From contig SZWC01000507.1 of assembly GCA_023375785.1 (NCBI GenBank), positions 185,937 to 249,936 of the forward strand: a stretch of DNA of 64,000 bases, given 5' to 3'. Shown here in pieces: positions 32,765 to 44,420 of the stretch. Below the pieces are notes generated by a model that worked only from the letters and a program-made list of their open reading frames with translations, was not told the DNA's origin and did not search any database. The position numbers and the translations under genes are program-made. The first letter of the stretch is position 1, and every line of letters starts with the position of its first letter. This DNA comes from Penium margaritaceum (taxonomy: Eukaryota > Streptophyta > Zygnematophyceae > Desmidiales > Peniaceae).

Positions 32765-32820
32765 CCCCCCCCCCAAGGTTAGAGTGTATCTGTGAAGTGT
32801 ACCTGGTCAGTGTATCCAGA
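32765..32820 (+). repeat. Single end of a third C-run/TGTAT unit (E3)
   Basis: A C run (32765-32774) is followed by AGTGTAT heptamers at 32783, 32796 and 32809, again exactly 13 bp apart. It shares AAGGTTAG before the first heptamer with the AAGGCTAG of E1. No matching inverted end is clear to the right. A weak relative (C-rich run, AGTCTAT, then GTGTAT) lies at about 33045-33104. Confidence 0.5.
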
Positions 32821-33190
32821 TTATATGGTTGAAGAAAAAAAAACACTAATATACTGGGGGATAATCTCTTGCCGGTACTCGCAAACCGTCGATGTAGGCT
32901 TATCAACGATCACAATCGAACAAGAGGGGTTTTGTAAACGGGTAGAATGATTTTTTTTTGCATTCTCACCGCCGATTGTTGAAAATAGATTGTTGCAAGA
33001 GAGTTTTTGGATAGTGAAACAAGACAACGTTGGATTGGTCACCGTGTCGTCCCCCTCTCCCCCAACCGTGATAGTCTATTTCAGCTAAAAGCAGGGCGTG
33101 TATCGTGCAATGTACAAGATTATACACTTGTGGACTTTTGCAAATGGTTAGAATGTAGGGTCCGGAAACCCCCCCACGATAGATGGAAAC

Positions 33191-33222
33191 CTGTTGGGCC
33201 TCGCTACTGCGGGGCCCAGCAG
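33191..33222. repeat. 10-bp stem-loop
   Basis: CTGTTGGGCC (33191-33200) pairs with GGCCCAGCAG (33213-33222) with one G-T position and a 12-base loop. No U-run follows, and no gene adjoins it. The role is unknown. Confidence 0.4.
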
Positions 33223-36200
33223 GAGCCCTGAAAAGCAAAGAAATGAAGTCCAAACCCCTCGAATGTGACTTTGGGGGGATTCTGAAACTTTTACGTTTTG
33301 GGTACAGGAATAAGCACTGTCACGCCTTGCAGTTCTGACACCTTGCATGTATAAGTACAAATGTATGTCGTTTATAGCGAACTGTAAGTGAGGCTATAAA
33401 GCACTTAACCATGAATTTTATTATGTGTTTTATTTTTTTGGCAAACCTTCTACGAAGTTTACTGGTTTCAAGCATTCAAATACACTTGTATGTCCATGAA
33501 CAGACGTCACAAGTTAAGTTGTGTTGCATTTTTCATGAAGGTACTATGAAACTTCCAAAGGTATGCATTTAGTATGTACACTATATGACGAGTGTATTTT
33601 TTTGGGGTGATTAATGATAAATAAAGACAGCCGGCAGAGTGAGAGCCTGAAGAGATGAATTGCGGATTGTACTTGATGTAAACGATACCAATCCTAACTC
33701 CTTTTTAAGTACTAGCCTACTAGCTGCCTTGTGTCTTCCGGGTCCTCCTTCTGTTTGTAGCATGTCCCGATAATAGGACTTGTACACTCTCGGACGTGGT
33801 CTGGTCACGTCTTGTTTTCGGTGTTGTTGTGACGCGACGATCGGACCGCACCAGAGGGCAAGGCCCAACGTGTCTTGCCAGTGCCAACGATGGTCAGTAC
33901 CGGTTGCTTTTTGTTGCCGTTAAGGTGTCCTGCTCCGGGCCGGTGGCTTTTGGCATCGCTCACAGCTGATCCGCCTTGTCACCTATTTCACGTATTTTCC
34001 TGTTTGTGGGGGAACAGGGGTGCAAAGTGCAACATGAGGAATATGCCGGGATAATCCGGTTCTCTAAGTGTCTTGTGGCATGCAAGGCTTAGTTCCAACA
34101 AGGTAAAGCAAGCCAGAGAACAGTGGAGCAAGCAAGAGAAAGGTGGAGCAAGCCAGAAAAAGGTAAAGCAAGCCAGAGAACAGTAGAGCAAGCCAGAGAA
34201 TGCTGGAACAAGTTAAAGAACGGTGGAGAAAGCCAAAGATCAATGGAGCAAGCCAGAGAAAGGTGGAGCAAGCCAGAGAAAGGTAGAGCAAGCCAGAGAA
34301 AGGTGGAGCAAGCCAGAGAAAGGTGGAGCAAGCCAAAGAACAGTGGAGCAAGCCAGAAAAAGATGGAGCAAGGCAGAGAAAGGTGGAGGAAGCCAAAGAA
34401 AGGTGGAACAAGCCAGAGAAAGGTGGAGCAAGCAAAGGAATATTGGAGCAAGCCAGAGAACGGTGGAGCAAGCCAGGGAAACGTGTAGCAAGCCAGAGAA
34501 AGGTGGAGCAACCAGAGGATGGTGGAGCAAGCCAGAGAATTGTGCAGAAATCCAGAGAGGGGTGGAGCAAGCCAGAAAAAGGTGGAGCAACTCCAAGAAC
34601 GGTGGAGCAAAACAGCGAACGGTGGAGCAAGGCAAAGAATGGTGGAGCAAGCCAGAGAACGGTGGAGCAAGCAAGAGAACAGTGGAGAAAGCAAGAGGAA
34701 TGGTGGAGCAAGCCACAAAAAGATGGATCAAGTCAGAGAGCGGTGGAGCAAGTCAGAGAATGGTGGGGTGAGTCAGAGAGCTGTGGAGCAAGCCACACAA
34801 AGGTGGAGCAAGCAAGAGAAAGATGCACCAAGCCAGAGAATGGTGAAGCAAGTCACAGAAAGGTGGAGCAAGCAAGAAAAAGGTGGAGCAAGCCAGAGAA
34901 AGTTGGAGCATGCCAAAGAAAGATGGAGCAAGTCAGAGAAAGGTGGAGCAAGCCAGAGAAAGGTGGAGCAAGCCAGGAAAAGGTGGAGCCAGCCAGAGAA
35001 ATTTGGAGGAAGACAGGGAAAGGTGGAGCAAGCCAGAGAAAGTTGGAGCATGCCAAAGAAAGATGGAGCAAGTCAGAGAAAGGTGGAGCAAGCCAGAGAA
35101 AGGTGGAGCAAGCCAGGAAAAGGTGGAGCCAGCCAGAGAAATTTGGAGGAAGACAGAGAAAGGTGAAGCAAGCCAGAGAAAGGTGCAGCAAGCCAGGGAA
35201 AGGTGGAGCAAGCCAGAGATAGGTGAAGCAAGCCAGAGAAAGGTGGAGCAAACCAGGGAAAGATGGAGCAAGCAAGAGAAAGGTGAAGCAAGCCAGAGAA
35301 AGGTGCAGCAAGCCAGGGAAAGGTGGAGCAAGCCAGAGATAGGTGAAGCAAGCCAGAGAAAGGTGGAGCAAACCAGGGAAAGATGGAGCAAGCAAGAGAA
35401 AGGAGAAGGAAGCCAGGGAAATGGAGCAAGGCAGAGAGAATGAAGCAAGCCAGAAAAAGGTGGAGCAAGCCAAAGAAAGGTGGATCGATTCAGAGAAAGG
35501 TGGAGCAAGCCAGGGAAAGGTGGAGCACACCAGAGAAAGGTAGAGCAAGTCAGAGAACATTGGAGCAAGCCAGAGGAAGGTTGAGGAAGCCAGAGAATGG
35601 TGGAGCAAGCCAAGGAAAGGTGGAGCAAGCAAGAGAAAGGTGAAGCAAGTCAGAGAAAAGTGGAGCAAGCCAGGAAAAGTTGGAGCAAGCCAGAAAAACG
35701 TGGAGCAAGCCAGGGAAAGGTTGAGCAAGCGAGACAAAGTTGGAGCAAGCCAAGGAAAGGTGGAGTAAGCCAGAGAAAGGTAGAGCAAACCAGAGAACGG
35801 TGGAGCAAGCCAGGGAAAGGTGAAGTAAAATAGTGAAAGGTCGAGCTAGCCAGGGAAAGGTGAAGCAAGGCAGAGAAAGCTGGAGCAAGGCAAAAAGAGG
35901 TGGAGCAAGCCAGGGAAAGGTACAGCAAGCCAGAGAACAGTGGAGCAAAACAGAGAATAGTGAAGCAAGCCAGAGACAGATGGAGCAAGCCGGAGAACGA
36001 TGGAGCAAGCCAGAGAAAGGTGGAGCAGGCCAGAGAAAGGTGGAGCAGGTCAGACAACGGTGAAGCAAGCCAGGGAAAGGTGAAGCAAGCCAGAGAAAGG
36101 TGGAGAAGGCCAGAGTATGGTAGAGCAGGCCAGAGAAAGGTGGAGCAGGTCAGACAACGGTGAAGCAAGCCAGGGAAAGGTGAAGCAAGCCAGAGAAAGG

Positions 36201-38087
36201 TGGAGAAGGCCAGAGTATGGTAGAGCAGGCCAGAGAACGGTGGAGCAAGCCACAGAAAGGTGGAGTAAGTGAGATAATGGTGTAGCAAGCCAGACAATGG
36301 TGGAGCGAGTCAGAGAACGGTGGAGCAAGCCAAAGAATGGTGGAGCAAGCCAGAGAACGGTGGAGCAAGCCACAGAAAGGTGGAGTAAGTGAGATAATGG
36401 TGTAGCAAGCCAGACAATGGTGGAGCGAGTCAGAGAACGGTGGAGCAAGCCAAAGAATGGTGGAGCAAGCCAGAGAACGGTGAAGGAAGCCAGAGAACGG
36501 TGGAGCAAGTCAGAGAAAGGTAGAGCAAGCAAGAGAAAGGTGCAGCAAGTCAGAGTCAGGTGGAGCAAGCCATAAATAGGTGGAGCAAGCCAAAGGAAGG
36601 TGGAACAGGCCAGACAAAGATGGAGCAAGCCAGAAAACGGTAGAGCAAGCCAGAGAACGATAGAGCAAGCCAGAGAAAGATGGAGCAAGTATGAGGAAGG
36701 TGGAGCAAGCCAGAGAAAGTTGGAGCAAGCAAAAGAAAGGCGGAGCAAGTCAGAGAAAAGTGGAGCAAGCCAGAGAAAGGTGGAGCAAGCCAAAGAAAGG
36801 TGGAGCAAGTAAGAGAAAGGTGGAGCAAGCCAGAAAAAGGTGGAGCAAGCCGGAGTAAGGTGGAGCAAGCCAGAGAAAGGTGGAGCAAGCCAAAGAAAGG
36901 TGGAGCAAGTAAGAGAAAGGTGGAGCAAGCCAGAAAAAGGTGGAGCAAGCCGGAGTAAGGTGAAGCAAGCCAGGGAAAGGTGAAGCAAGCCAGAGAAAGG
37001 CGGAGCAAGCCAGAGAAAAGTCGAGCAAGCCAGAGAAAGGTGGAGCAAGCGAGAGAACAGTGGAGCAAGCCAGAGAACAGTGGAGCAAGCCAGAGAAAGG
37101 CGGAGCAAGCCAGAGAAAAGTCGAGCAAGCCAGAGAAAGGTGGAGCAAGCGAGAGAACAGTGGAGCAAGCCAGAGAACAGTGGAGCAAGGCAAAGAAAGG
37201 TGGAGTAAGCCAGAAAAAGGTGGAGCAAGCAAGGGAAAGTGGAGCAAGGCAGACAAAGGTGGAGCAAGGCAGAAAAAGGTAGAGCAAGGCAGAGAAAAGT
37301 GGAGCAAGCCTGGGAAAGGTGGAGCAAGCCAGAGAGTGGTGGTGCAAGCCAGAGAACAGTGGAGCAAGACAGAGAAAGGTGGAGCAAGCCAATGAATGAT
37401 AGAGCAAGCCACAGAAAGGTGGAGCAGGTCAGAGAACGGTGAAGCAAGCCAGGGAAAGGTGAAGCAAGCCAGAGAAAGATGGAGTAGGCCAGAGTATGGT
37501 GGAGCAGGCCAGAGAACGGTGGAGCAAGCCAGAGAACAGTGGAGCAAGCCAGATAATGGTGGAGCAATCCAGAGAATGGTGGAGCAAGCCTGAGAATAGC
37601 GGAGCAAGCCTGAGAACAGTGGATCAAGCCAGAGAACAGTGGGGCAAGCCAGAGAACGGTGAAGCAAGCCAGAGAATGCTGGAGCAAGCGAGAGAAGGGT
37701 GGAGCAAGCCAGAGAAAGGTCGAGCAAGCCAGAGAAAGGTGAAGCAAGCCAGAGAAAGGTGGAGCAAAACAGATAATGATGGAGCAAGCCAGAGAACGGT
37801 GGAGCAAGCCAGGGAAAGGTGGAGTATGTCAAAGAAAGGCGGAGTAAGCCAGGGAAAAGTGGAGCAAGGCAGACAATGGCGGACCAAGGTAGAGAAAGGT
37901 GGAGCAAGTATGGGGAAAGTGAAGCAAGCCAGAGAGTGGTGGAGCAAGAGATAGAACAGTGGACAAAGCCAGAGAAAGGTGGAGCAAGCCAGAGAACGAT
38001 GGAGCAAGACAGAGAAAGGTGGAGCAGGCCACAGAAAGGTGGAGCAGGTCAGAGAACAGTGAAGCAAGCCAGGGAAAGATGGAGGAT

Positions 38088-38753
38088 GCCAGAGAAAGGT
38101 GGAGGAAGCCAGAAAAAGGTGGAGCCGGCCAGAGAAAGGTGGAGGAAGCCAGAAAAAGGTGGAGCCGGCCAGAGAAAGGTGGAGGAAGCCAGAAAAAGGT
38201 GGAGCCGGCCAGAGAAAGGTGGAGGAAGCCAGAAAAAGGTGGAGCCGGCCAGAGAAAGGTGGAGGAAGCCAGAAAAAGGTGGAGCCGGCCAGAGAAAGGT
38301 GGAGGAAGCCAGAAAAAGGTGGAGCCGGCCAGAGAAAGGTGGAGGAAGCCAGAAAAAGGTGGAGCCGGCCAGAGAAAGGTGGAGGAAGCCAGAAAAAGGT
38401 GGAGCCGGCCAGAGAAAGGTGGAGGAAGCCAGAAAAAGGTGGAGCCGGCCAGAGAAAGGTGGAGGAAGCCAGAAAAAGGTGGAGCCGGCCAGAGAAAGGT
38501 GGAGGAAGCCAGAAAAAGGTGGAGCCGGCCAGAGAAAGGTGGAGGAAGCCAGAAAAAGGTGGAGCCGGCCAGAGAAAGGTGGAGGAAGCCAGAAAAAGGT
38601 GGAGCCGGCCAGAGAAAGGTGGAGGAAGCCAGAAAAAGGTGGAGCCGGCCAGAGAAAGGTGGAGGAAGCCAGAAAAAGGTGGAGCCGGCCAGAGAAAGGT
38701 GGAGGAAGCCAGAAAAAGGTGGAGCCGGCCAGAGAAAGGTGGAGGAAGCCAGA
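38088..38753 (+). repeat. Homogeneous 40-bp higher-order array, about 16-17 copies
   Basis: The unit is two monomers, GGTGGAGGAAGCCAGAAAAA and GGTGGAGCCGGCCAGAGAAA. All copies look identical. The related two-monomer motif occurs only in diverged form at 25811-25910, the corresponding place of the module-A region, so the island arose or was inserted on one side only. Confidence 0.95.
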
Positions 38754-38764
38754 GAACAGTGGAG

Positions 38765-41700
38765 CAAGGCAGAGAAAGGTGAAGTAAGCCAAAGAAAGAT
38801 GGAGTAAGCCAGAGAAGGATGGAACAAGCCAGGGAATGGTGGAGCAAGCCAGAGAAAGGTGGAGCAAGCATGAGGAAGGTGGAGCAAGTCAGAGAAAGGT
38901 GGAGCAAGCCAGAGAAAGGTAAAGCAAGCCAAAGAAGAGTGGAGCAAGCAAGAGAAAGGTGGAGCAAGCCAGAGAAAGGTGGAGCAAACCGGAGAAAGAT
39001 GAAGCAAGCCAGACAAAGGTGCAGCAAGCCAGGGAAAGATGGAGGATGCCAGAGAAAGGTGGAGCAAGCCAGAGAAAGGTGGAGCAAGCCACAAAAAGGT
39101 GGAGCAAGCCAGAGAACATTGTAGCAAGCCAGAGAACGGTGGAGCAAGCCAGGAAAAGGTGGAGTTAGCTAAAGACAGGTGGAGCAAGCCAAGGAAAAGT
39201 GAAGCAAGGCAGACAAAGGTGGAGCAAGGCAGAGAAAGGTGGAGCAATGCGGCAAAAGGTGGAGCAAGCCAGAGAGCGGTGAAGGATGCCAGAGAACAGT
39301 GGAGCAAGCCAGGGAATGGTGGAGGAAGCCAGAGAACAATGGAGCAAGCCTGAGAAAGGTGGAGCAGGCCAGAGAAAGGTGGAGCAGTTCAGAGAACGGT
39401 GAAGCAAGCCAGGGAAAGGTGAAGCAAGCCAGAGAAAGATGGAGCAGGCCACAGGACAGTGGAGCAGGCCAGAGAACGGTGGAGCAAGCCAGAGAACGGT
39501 GGAGCAAGCCAGGTAACGGTGGAGCAATCCAGAGAATGGTGGAGCAAGCGTGAGAACGGTGGAGCAAGCCTGAGAATTGTGGAGCAAGCCAGAGAATAGT
39601 GGAGCAAGCCAAAGAACAAGAGCAAGCCAGAGAACGCTGGAGCAAGCGAGAGAAGGGTGGAGCAAGCCAGAGAAAGGTGGAGCAAGCCAGAGAACGCTGG
39701 AGCAAGCGAGAGAAGGGTGGAGCAAGCCAGAGAAAGGTGGAGCAAGCCAGAGAAAGCTGGAGCAAGCCAAAGAAAGGTGGAGCAAGCCAAAGAACGTTGC
39801 AGCAAACCAGAGAACGCTGGAGCAAGCCACGGAAAGGTGGAGTAAGTGAAAGAAAGGTGGAGCAAGCAAGGAAAAAGTGGAGCAAGGCAGACAAAGGTGG
39901 AGCAAGGCAGAGAAAGGTGGAGCAAGCCTGGGAAAGGTGGAGCAAGCCAGAGAGTGGTGAAGCAAGCCAGAGAATAGTAGAGCAAGCCAGAGAAAGGTGG
40001 AGCAAGCCAGAGAACGATACAGCAAGACAGAGAAAGGTGGAGAAGGCCAGAGAAAGGTGGAGCAGGTCAAAGAACGGTAAAGCAAGTGAGGGAAAGATGA
40101 AGCAAGCCAGAGAAAGGTGGAGCAGGCCAGAGAATGGTGGACCAAGCTAGAGAACAGAGGAGCAAGCCAGATAATGGTGGAGCAAGCCAGAGAACGGTGG
40201 AGCAAGCCAGAGAAGGTTGGAGCAAGCCAGAGAAAGGTGAAGCAAGACACAGAACTATGGATTAAGCCAGATAATGGTGGAGCAAGCCAGAGAACGGTGG
40301 AGCAAGCCAGAGAAGGTTGGAGCAAGCCAGAGAAAGGTGAAGCAAGACACAGAACTATGGATTAAGCCAGATAATGGTTGAGCAAGCCAGAAAACGGTAG
40401 CGCAAGCTAGAGAATGGTGGAGCAAGCCAGAGAATGGTGGAGCAAGCGAGAGAACGGTGGAGCAAGCCAGAGAAAGATGGAGAAATCCAGAGAAAGGTGG
40501 AGCAAGCCAAAGAAAGGTTGCGCAAGCCTGAGAAAGATGGAGCAAGCCTCAGATGGGTGGAGAAAGCCAGCAAAGGGTGGAGCAGGCCAGAGAAAGGTGG
40601 AGCAGGCCAGAGAGAATAGAGCAATTCAAGGAGGGGTGGAGCAAGTCAGAGAATGGTAAAGGAAGCCAGAGAACGGTGGAGGAAGGCAGAGAAGGTTGGA
40701 GCAAGCAAGGGAAAGGTGAAGCAAGACACGGAAATATGGATAAAGCCAGAGAATGGTGGAGCAAGCCAGAAAACGGTGGCGCAAGCCAGAGAACGGTGGA
40801 GCAATCCAGAGAATGCTGGAGCAAGCCAGGGAACGGTGGAGCAAGCCAGAGAAAGATGGAGCAAGCCACAGAAAGGTGGAGCAAGCCTGAGAAAGGTTGC
40901 GCAAGCCAGAGAAAGGAAGAGCAATGTGTGGAGCAAGCCAGCAAAGGGTAGAGCAAGCCAGCAAAGGGTGGAGCAGGCCCGGGAAAGGTGGAGCAGGCCG
41001 GAGAACGATAGAGTAATCCAAAGAAAGGTGGAGCAATTCGGAGAACAGTGAAGCAAACCAGAGAGAGGTGGAGCAAGCCAAAGAAAGGTTACGTAAGTCA
41101 GAGAAAGGTTGAGCAGGCCAGAGAAAAGTAGAGTAGGCCAGAGAACGGTGGAGCAAGGCAAACAAAGGTGGAGCAAGCCAGAGAAAGATGGAGCAAGCCA
41201 GAGAAAGCTGTAGCAAGCGAGAGAAAGGTGGAGCAAGCCAGAGAAAGGTGGAGCAAGCTCGAGAAAGATGGAGCGAGCGAGAGTAGGGTGGAGCAAGCTA
41301 GAGAGAGTCGGAGCAAGCCGGAGAAAGACGAAGCAAGCCAGAGAAAGGTGCAGCAAGCCAGGGAAAGGTGGAGCAAGCGAGAGAAAGGTGGAGCAAGCCA
41401 ATGAAAGGTGGAGAAAGCTAGAGAAAGGTGGAGCAAGCCAGAGAACGGTGAAGCAAGCCAGAGAACGGTAGAGCAAGCCAGGAAAATGTGGTGTTAGCCA
41501 AAGAAAGGTGGAGCAAGCCAGGGAAAAAGTGGAGCAAGGCAGACAAGCATGAAGCAAGCCTGGGAAACATGGAGCAAGCAAGAGAGCGGTGGAGCAAGCC
41601 AGAGAACAGTGGAGTAAGCCATAGAAAGGTAGAGCAAGCCAAGGAACGATGGAGGAAATCAGAGAAAGGTGGAGCAGGCCAGAGAACGTTGGAGCAGGCC

Positions 41701-44420
41701 AGAGTATGGTGGAGCAGGCCAGAGAATGGTGGAGCAAGCCAGATAATGGTGGAGCAAGCCAGAGGATGGTGGAGCAAGTCTGAAAACGGTCGAGCAAGCC
41801 TGAGAATGATGGAGCAAGCCAGAGAACGGTGGAGCAAGCCCGAGAACGGTGGACCGAGCCAGAGAACGCTGGAGCAAGCCAGAGAAGGGTGGAGCAAGCC
41901 AGAGAAAGGTGGAGGAAGCCATAGATAGGTGGAGCAAGCCAGAGAAAGGCAGAGCAATCCAGAGAACGGTGGAGCAAGCCAGAGAATGGTGGAGCAAGCC
42001 AGGGAAAGGTGGAGTAAGCCACAGAAAGGTGGAGCAAGAGAGGGAAAAAAGGAGCAAGGCAGACAACGGTGGAGCAAGGAAGAGAATGGTGGAGGAAGCA
42101 TGGAAAAGGTGGAGAAAGCCAGAGAGCTGTGGAGCAAGTCAGAGAACAGTGGAGCAAGCCAGAGAATGATGGAGCAAGCCAGAGAATGATGGAGCAAGCC
42201 ACAGAAAGGCGGAATAGGCAAGAGAAAGGTGGAGAAAATCAGAGAACGGTCAAGAAAACCAGGGAAAGGTGAAGCAAGCCAGAGGAAGGTGGAGCAGGCC
42301 AGAGTATAGTGGAGCAGGCCAGAGAACGGTGGAGCAAGCCAGAGAATGGTGGAGAAAGCAAGATAGTGGTGGAGCAAGCCAGAGAATGGTGGAGCATGCC
42401 TGAGAACGGTGGAGCAAGCCTAAGAACGGTGGAGCAGGCCGTAGAACGGTGGTGCAAGCTAGAGAAAGGTGAAGCAAGACAGAAAACGCTAGAGCAAGCT
42501 AGAGAAGGCTGGAGCAAGCCAGAGAACAGTGGAGCAATCCAGAGAAAGATGGAACAAGCCTGAGAACGGTTGAGGAAGCCGGAGAACGGTGGAGCAAGTC
42601 AGAGAACGGTGGAGTAAGCCAGAGAACGTTGGAGCAAGCCACAGAGCAGTGGAGCAATCCAGAGAATGGTGGAGCAAACCAGAGAACGGTGGGGAAAGCC
42701 AGATAAGGGTGGAGCAAGCCAGAGAACGGTGGAGAAAGCCAGAAAACGGTGGAGCAAGCCAGAGAACGGTGGAGAAAGGCAGAAAACGGTGGAGCAAGCC
42801 AGAGAAAGATGACAAAAGGCAGAGAAAGGTGGAGCAAGCCGGAGAAAGGTTGTGCAAGCCAGAGAAAGAAAGAGTTAGCCTGAGATGGGTGGAGCAAGCC
42901 AGAAAAAGGTGGAGCAAGCCACAGAACTATAAAGAAATCCAAAGAAAGATGGAGCAAGTCAGAGAATGTTGGAGCAAGCTAGAGAAAGGTGAAGCAAGCC
43001 AGAGAAAGGTTGAGCAAGTCAGAGAAAGGTTGAGCAGGCGAGAGAAAAGTAGAGCAGGCCAGAGAACAGTGAAGCAAGGGAGAGAAAAGTAGAGGAAGCT
43101 AGAGAAAGATGGAGCAAGGCAGAGATAGGTGGAGCAAGCCAGAGAACAGTGGAACAAGCCAGAGAAAGGTGGAGCAAGCGAGAGAAAGGTGGAACAGGCC
43201 AGAGAAAGGTGGAGCAAGCGAGAGAATGGTGGAGCAAGCCAGAGAATGATGGAGCAAGCCAGAGAAAGTTGGAGCAAACCAGAGAAAGGTGGAGCAAGGC
43301 AGAGAAAGGTGGAGCAAGCAAGAGAAAGGTGGAGCAAGTCAGAGAAAGGTAGAGCAAGCCAAAAGAAATGTGGAGCAAGCCAGGGAAAGGTGTAGCAAGT
43401 GAGAGAAAGGTGGAGCNNNNNNNNNNNNNNNNNNNNNNNNNNNNNNNNNNNNNNNNNNNNNNNNNNNNNNNNNNNNNNNNNNNNNNNNNNNNNNNNNNNN
43501 NNNNNNNNNNNNNNNNNNNNNNNNNNNNNNNNNNNNNNNNNNNNNNNNNNNNNNNNNNNNNNNNNNNNNNNNNNNNNNNNNNNNNNNNNNNNNNNNNNNN
43601 NNNNNNNNNNNNNNNNNNNNNNNNNNNNNNNNNNNNNNNNNNNNNNNNNNNNNNNNNNNNNNNNNNNNNNNNNNNNNNNNNNNAGCAAGCCAGAGAAAGG
43701 TGGAGCAAGCCAGAGAAAGGTAGAGCAAGCCAGAGAATGATGGAGCAAGCCAGAGAAAGGTTGATCAAGTCAGAGAACGGTAGAGAGGCCAGAGAAAGGT
43801 GGAGCAAGCCAGTGAACGGTGGAGTGAGCGAGAGAGCGGTGGAGCAAGTCAGAGAAAGGTGGAGCAAGCCATAGAAAGGTGGAGCATAAAAGAGAACGGT
43901 GGAGTAAGCCAATGAACGGTGGAGCAAGCAAGAGAAGGGAGGAGCAGGCTAAAGAAAGGTAGAGCAGGCAAGAGAACGGTGAAGCAAGCCAGAGAATGTT
44001 GGAACAAGCCAGAGAACCGTCGAGCAATCCACAAAAAGGTGAAGCAAGCCAGAGAAAGGTCGACCAAGCTATAGAAGGGTGAAGCAAGCCAGAGAACGGT
44101 GGAGTAGGCTAGAGAAAATCGGAGGAAGTCGGTGAAAGGTGGAGTAATACAGAGAAAGATGGAGCAAGCTAGAGAAAGGTGCAGCAAGCCAGAGAACAAT
44201 GGAGCAAGCCAGTGAAATGCAGAGCATGCCAGAGCATGGTGGAGCAAGCCAGAAAAATGGTGGAGCAAGCCTGAGAACGGTGGAGCAGGCCAGAGAAAAT
44301 TGGAGCAATCCAGAGAACGGTGGAGCAAGCCAGAGAAAGGTGGATCAAGCCAGCGAAAGTTAAAGCCGGCCAGTGAAAGGTGGAGCAGGCCAGAGAACGG
44401 TGGAGCAAGCCAGAGAAAAG
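38765..44420 (+). repeat. Module A of the satellite, right copy
   Basis: It corresponds in order to 26060-31940 through many rare monomer variants. Its right edge falls where, in the left copy, the unique spacer interrupts the array (31957). The spacer is therefore inserted at, or marks, a module boundary. Confidence 0.85.
43417..43683. other. Assembly gap (267 N)
   Basis: A run of N bases inside module A, right copy. The left copy has continuous sequence at the matching place (about 31060-31230). Confidence 0.99.

Larger units (their letters stand above)
31958..34100. other. Unique spacer interrupting the minisatellite
   Basis: Over 2.1 kb the 20-bp repeat is absent. The left 1.2 kb has long C and G runs and repeated AGTGTAT motifs (listed separately). 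The right part (33223-34100) shows nothing I recognise. The largest open frame there (33611-33868, minus) has no familiar motif and no context. A TATAAA at 33395-33400 and an AT-rich stretch at about 33420-33440 are too weak to call a promoter. On the minus strand the right edge begins TGTTGGAACTAAG, resembling a copia LTR tip, but no matching second end was found. Confidence 0.8.

Noticed and set aside
33611-33868. 85-codon minus-strand open frame in the spacer
   Set aside because: It has no recognisable domain, no signal for a start and no conserved neighbour. Its length is expected by chance in 2 kb.
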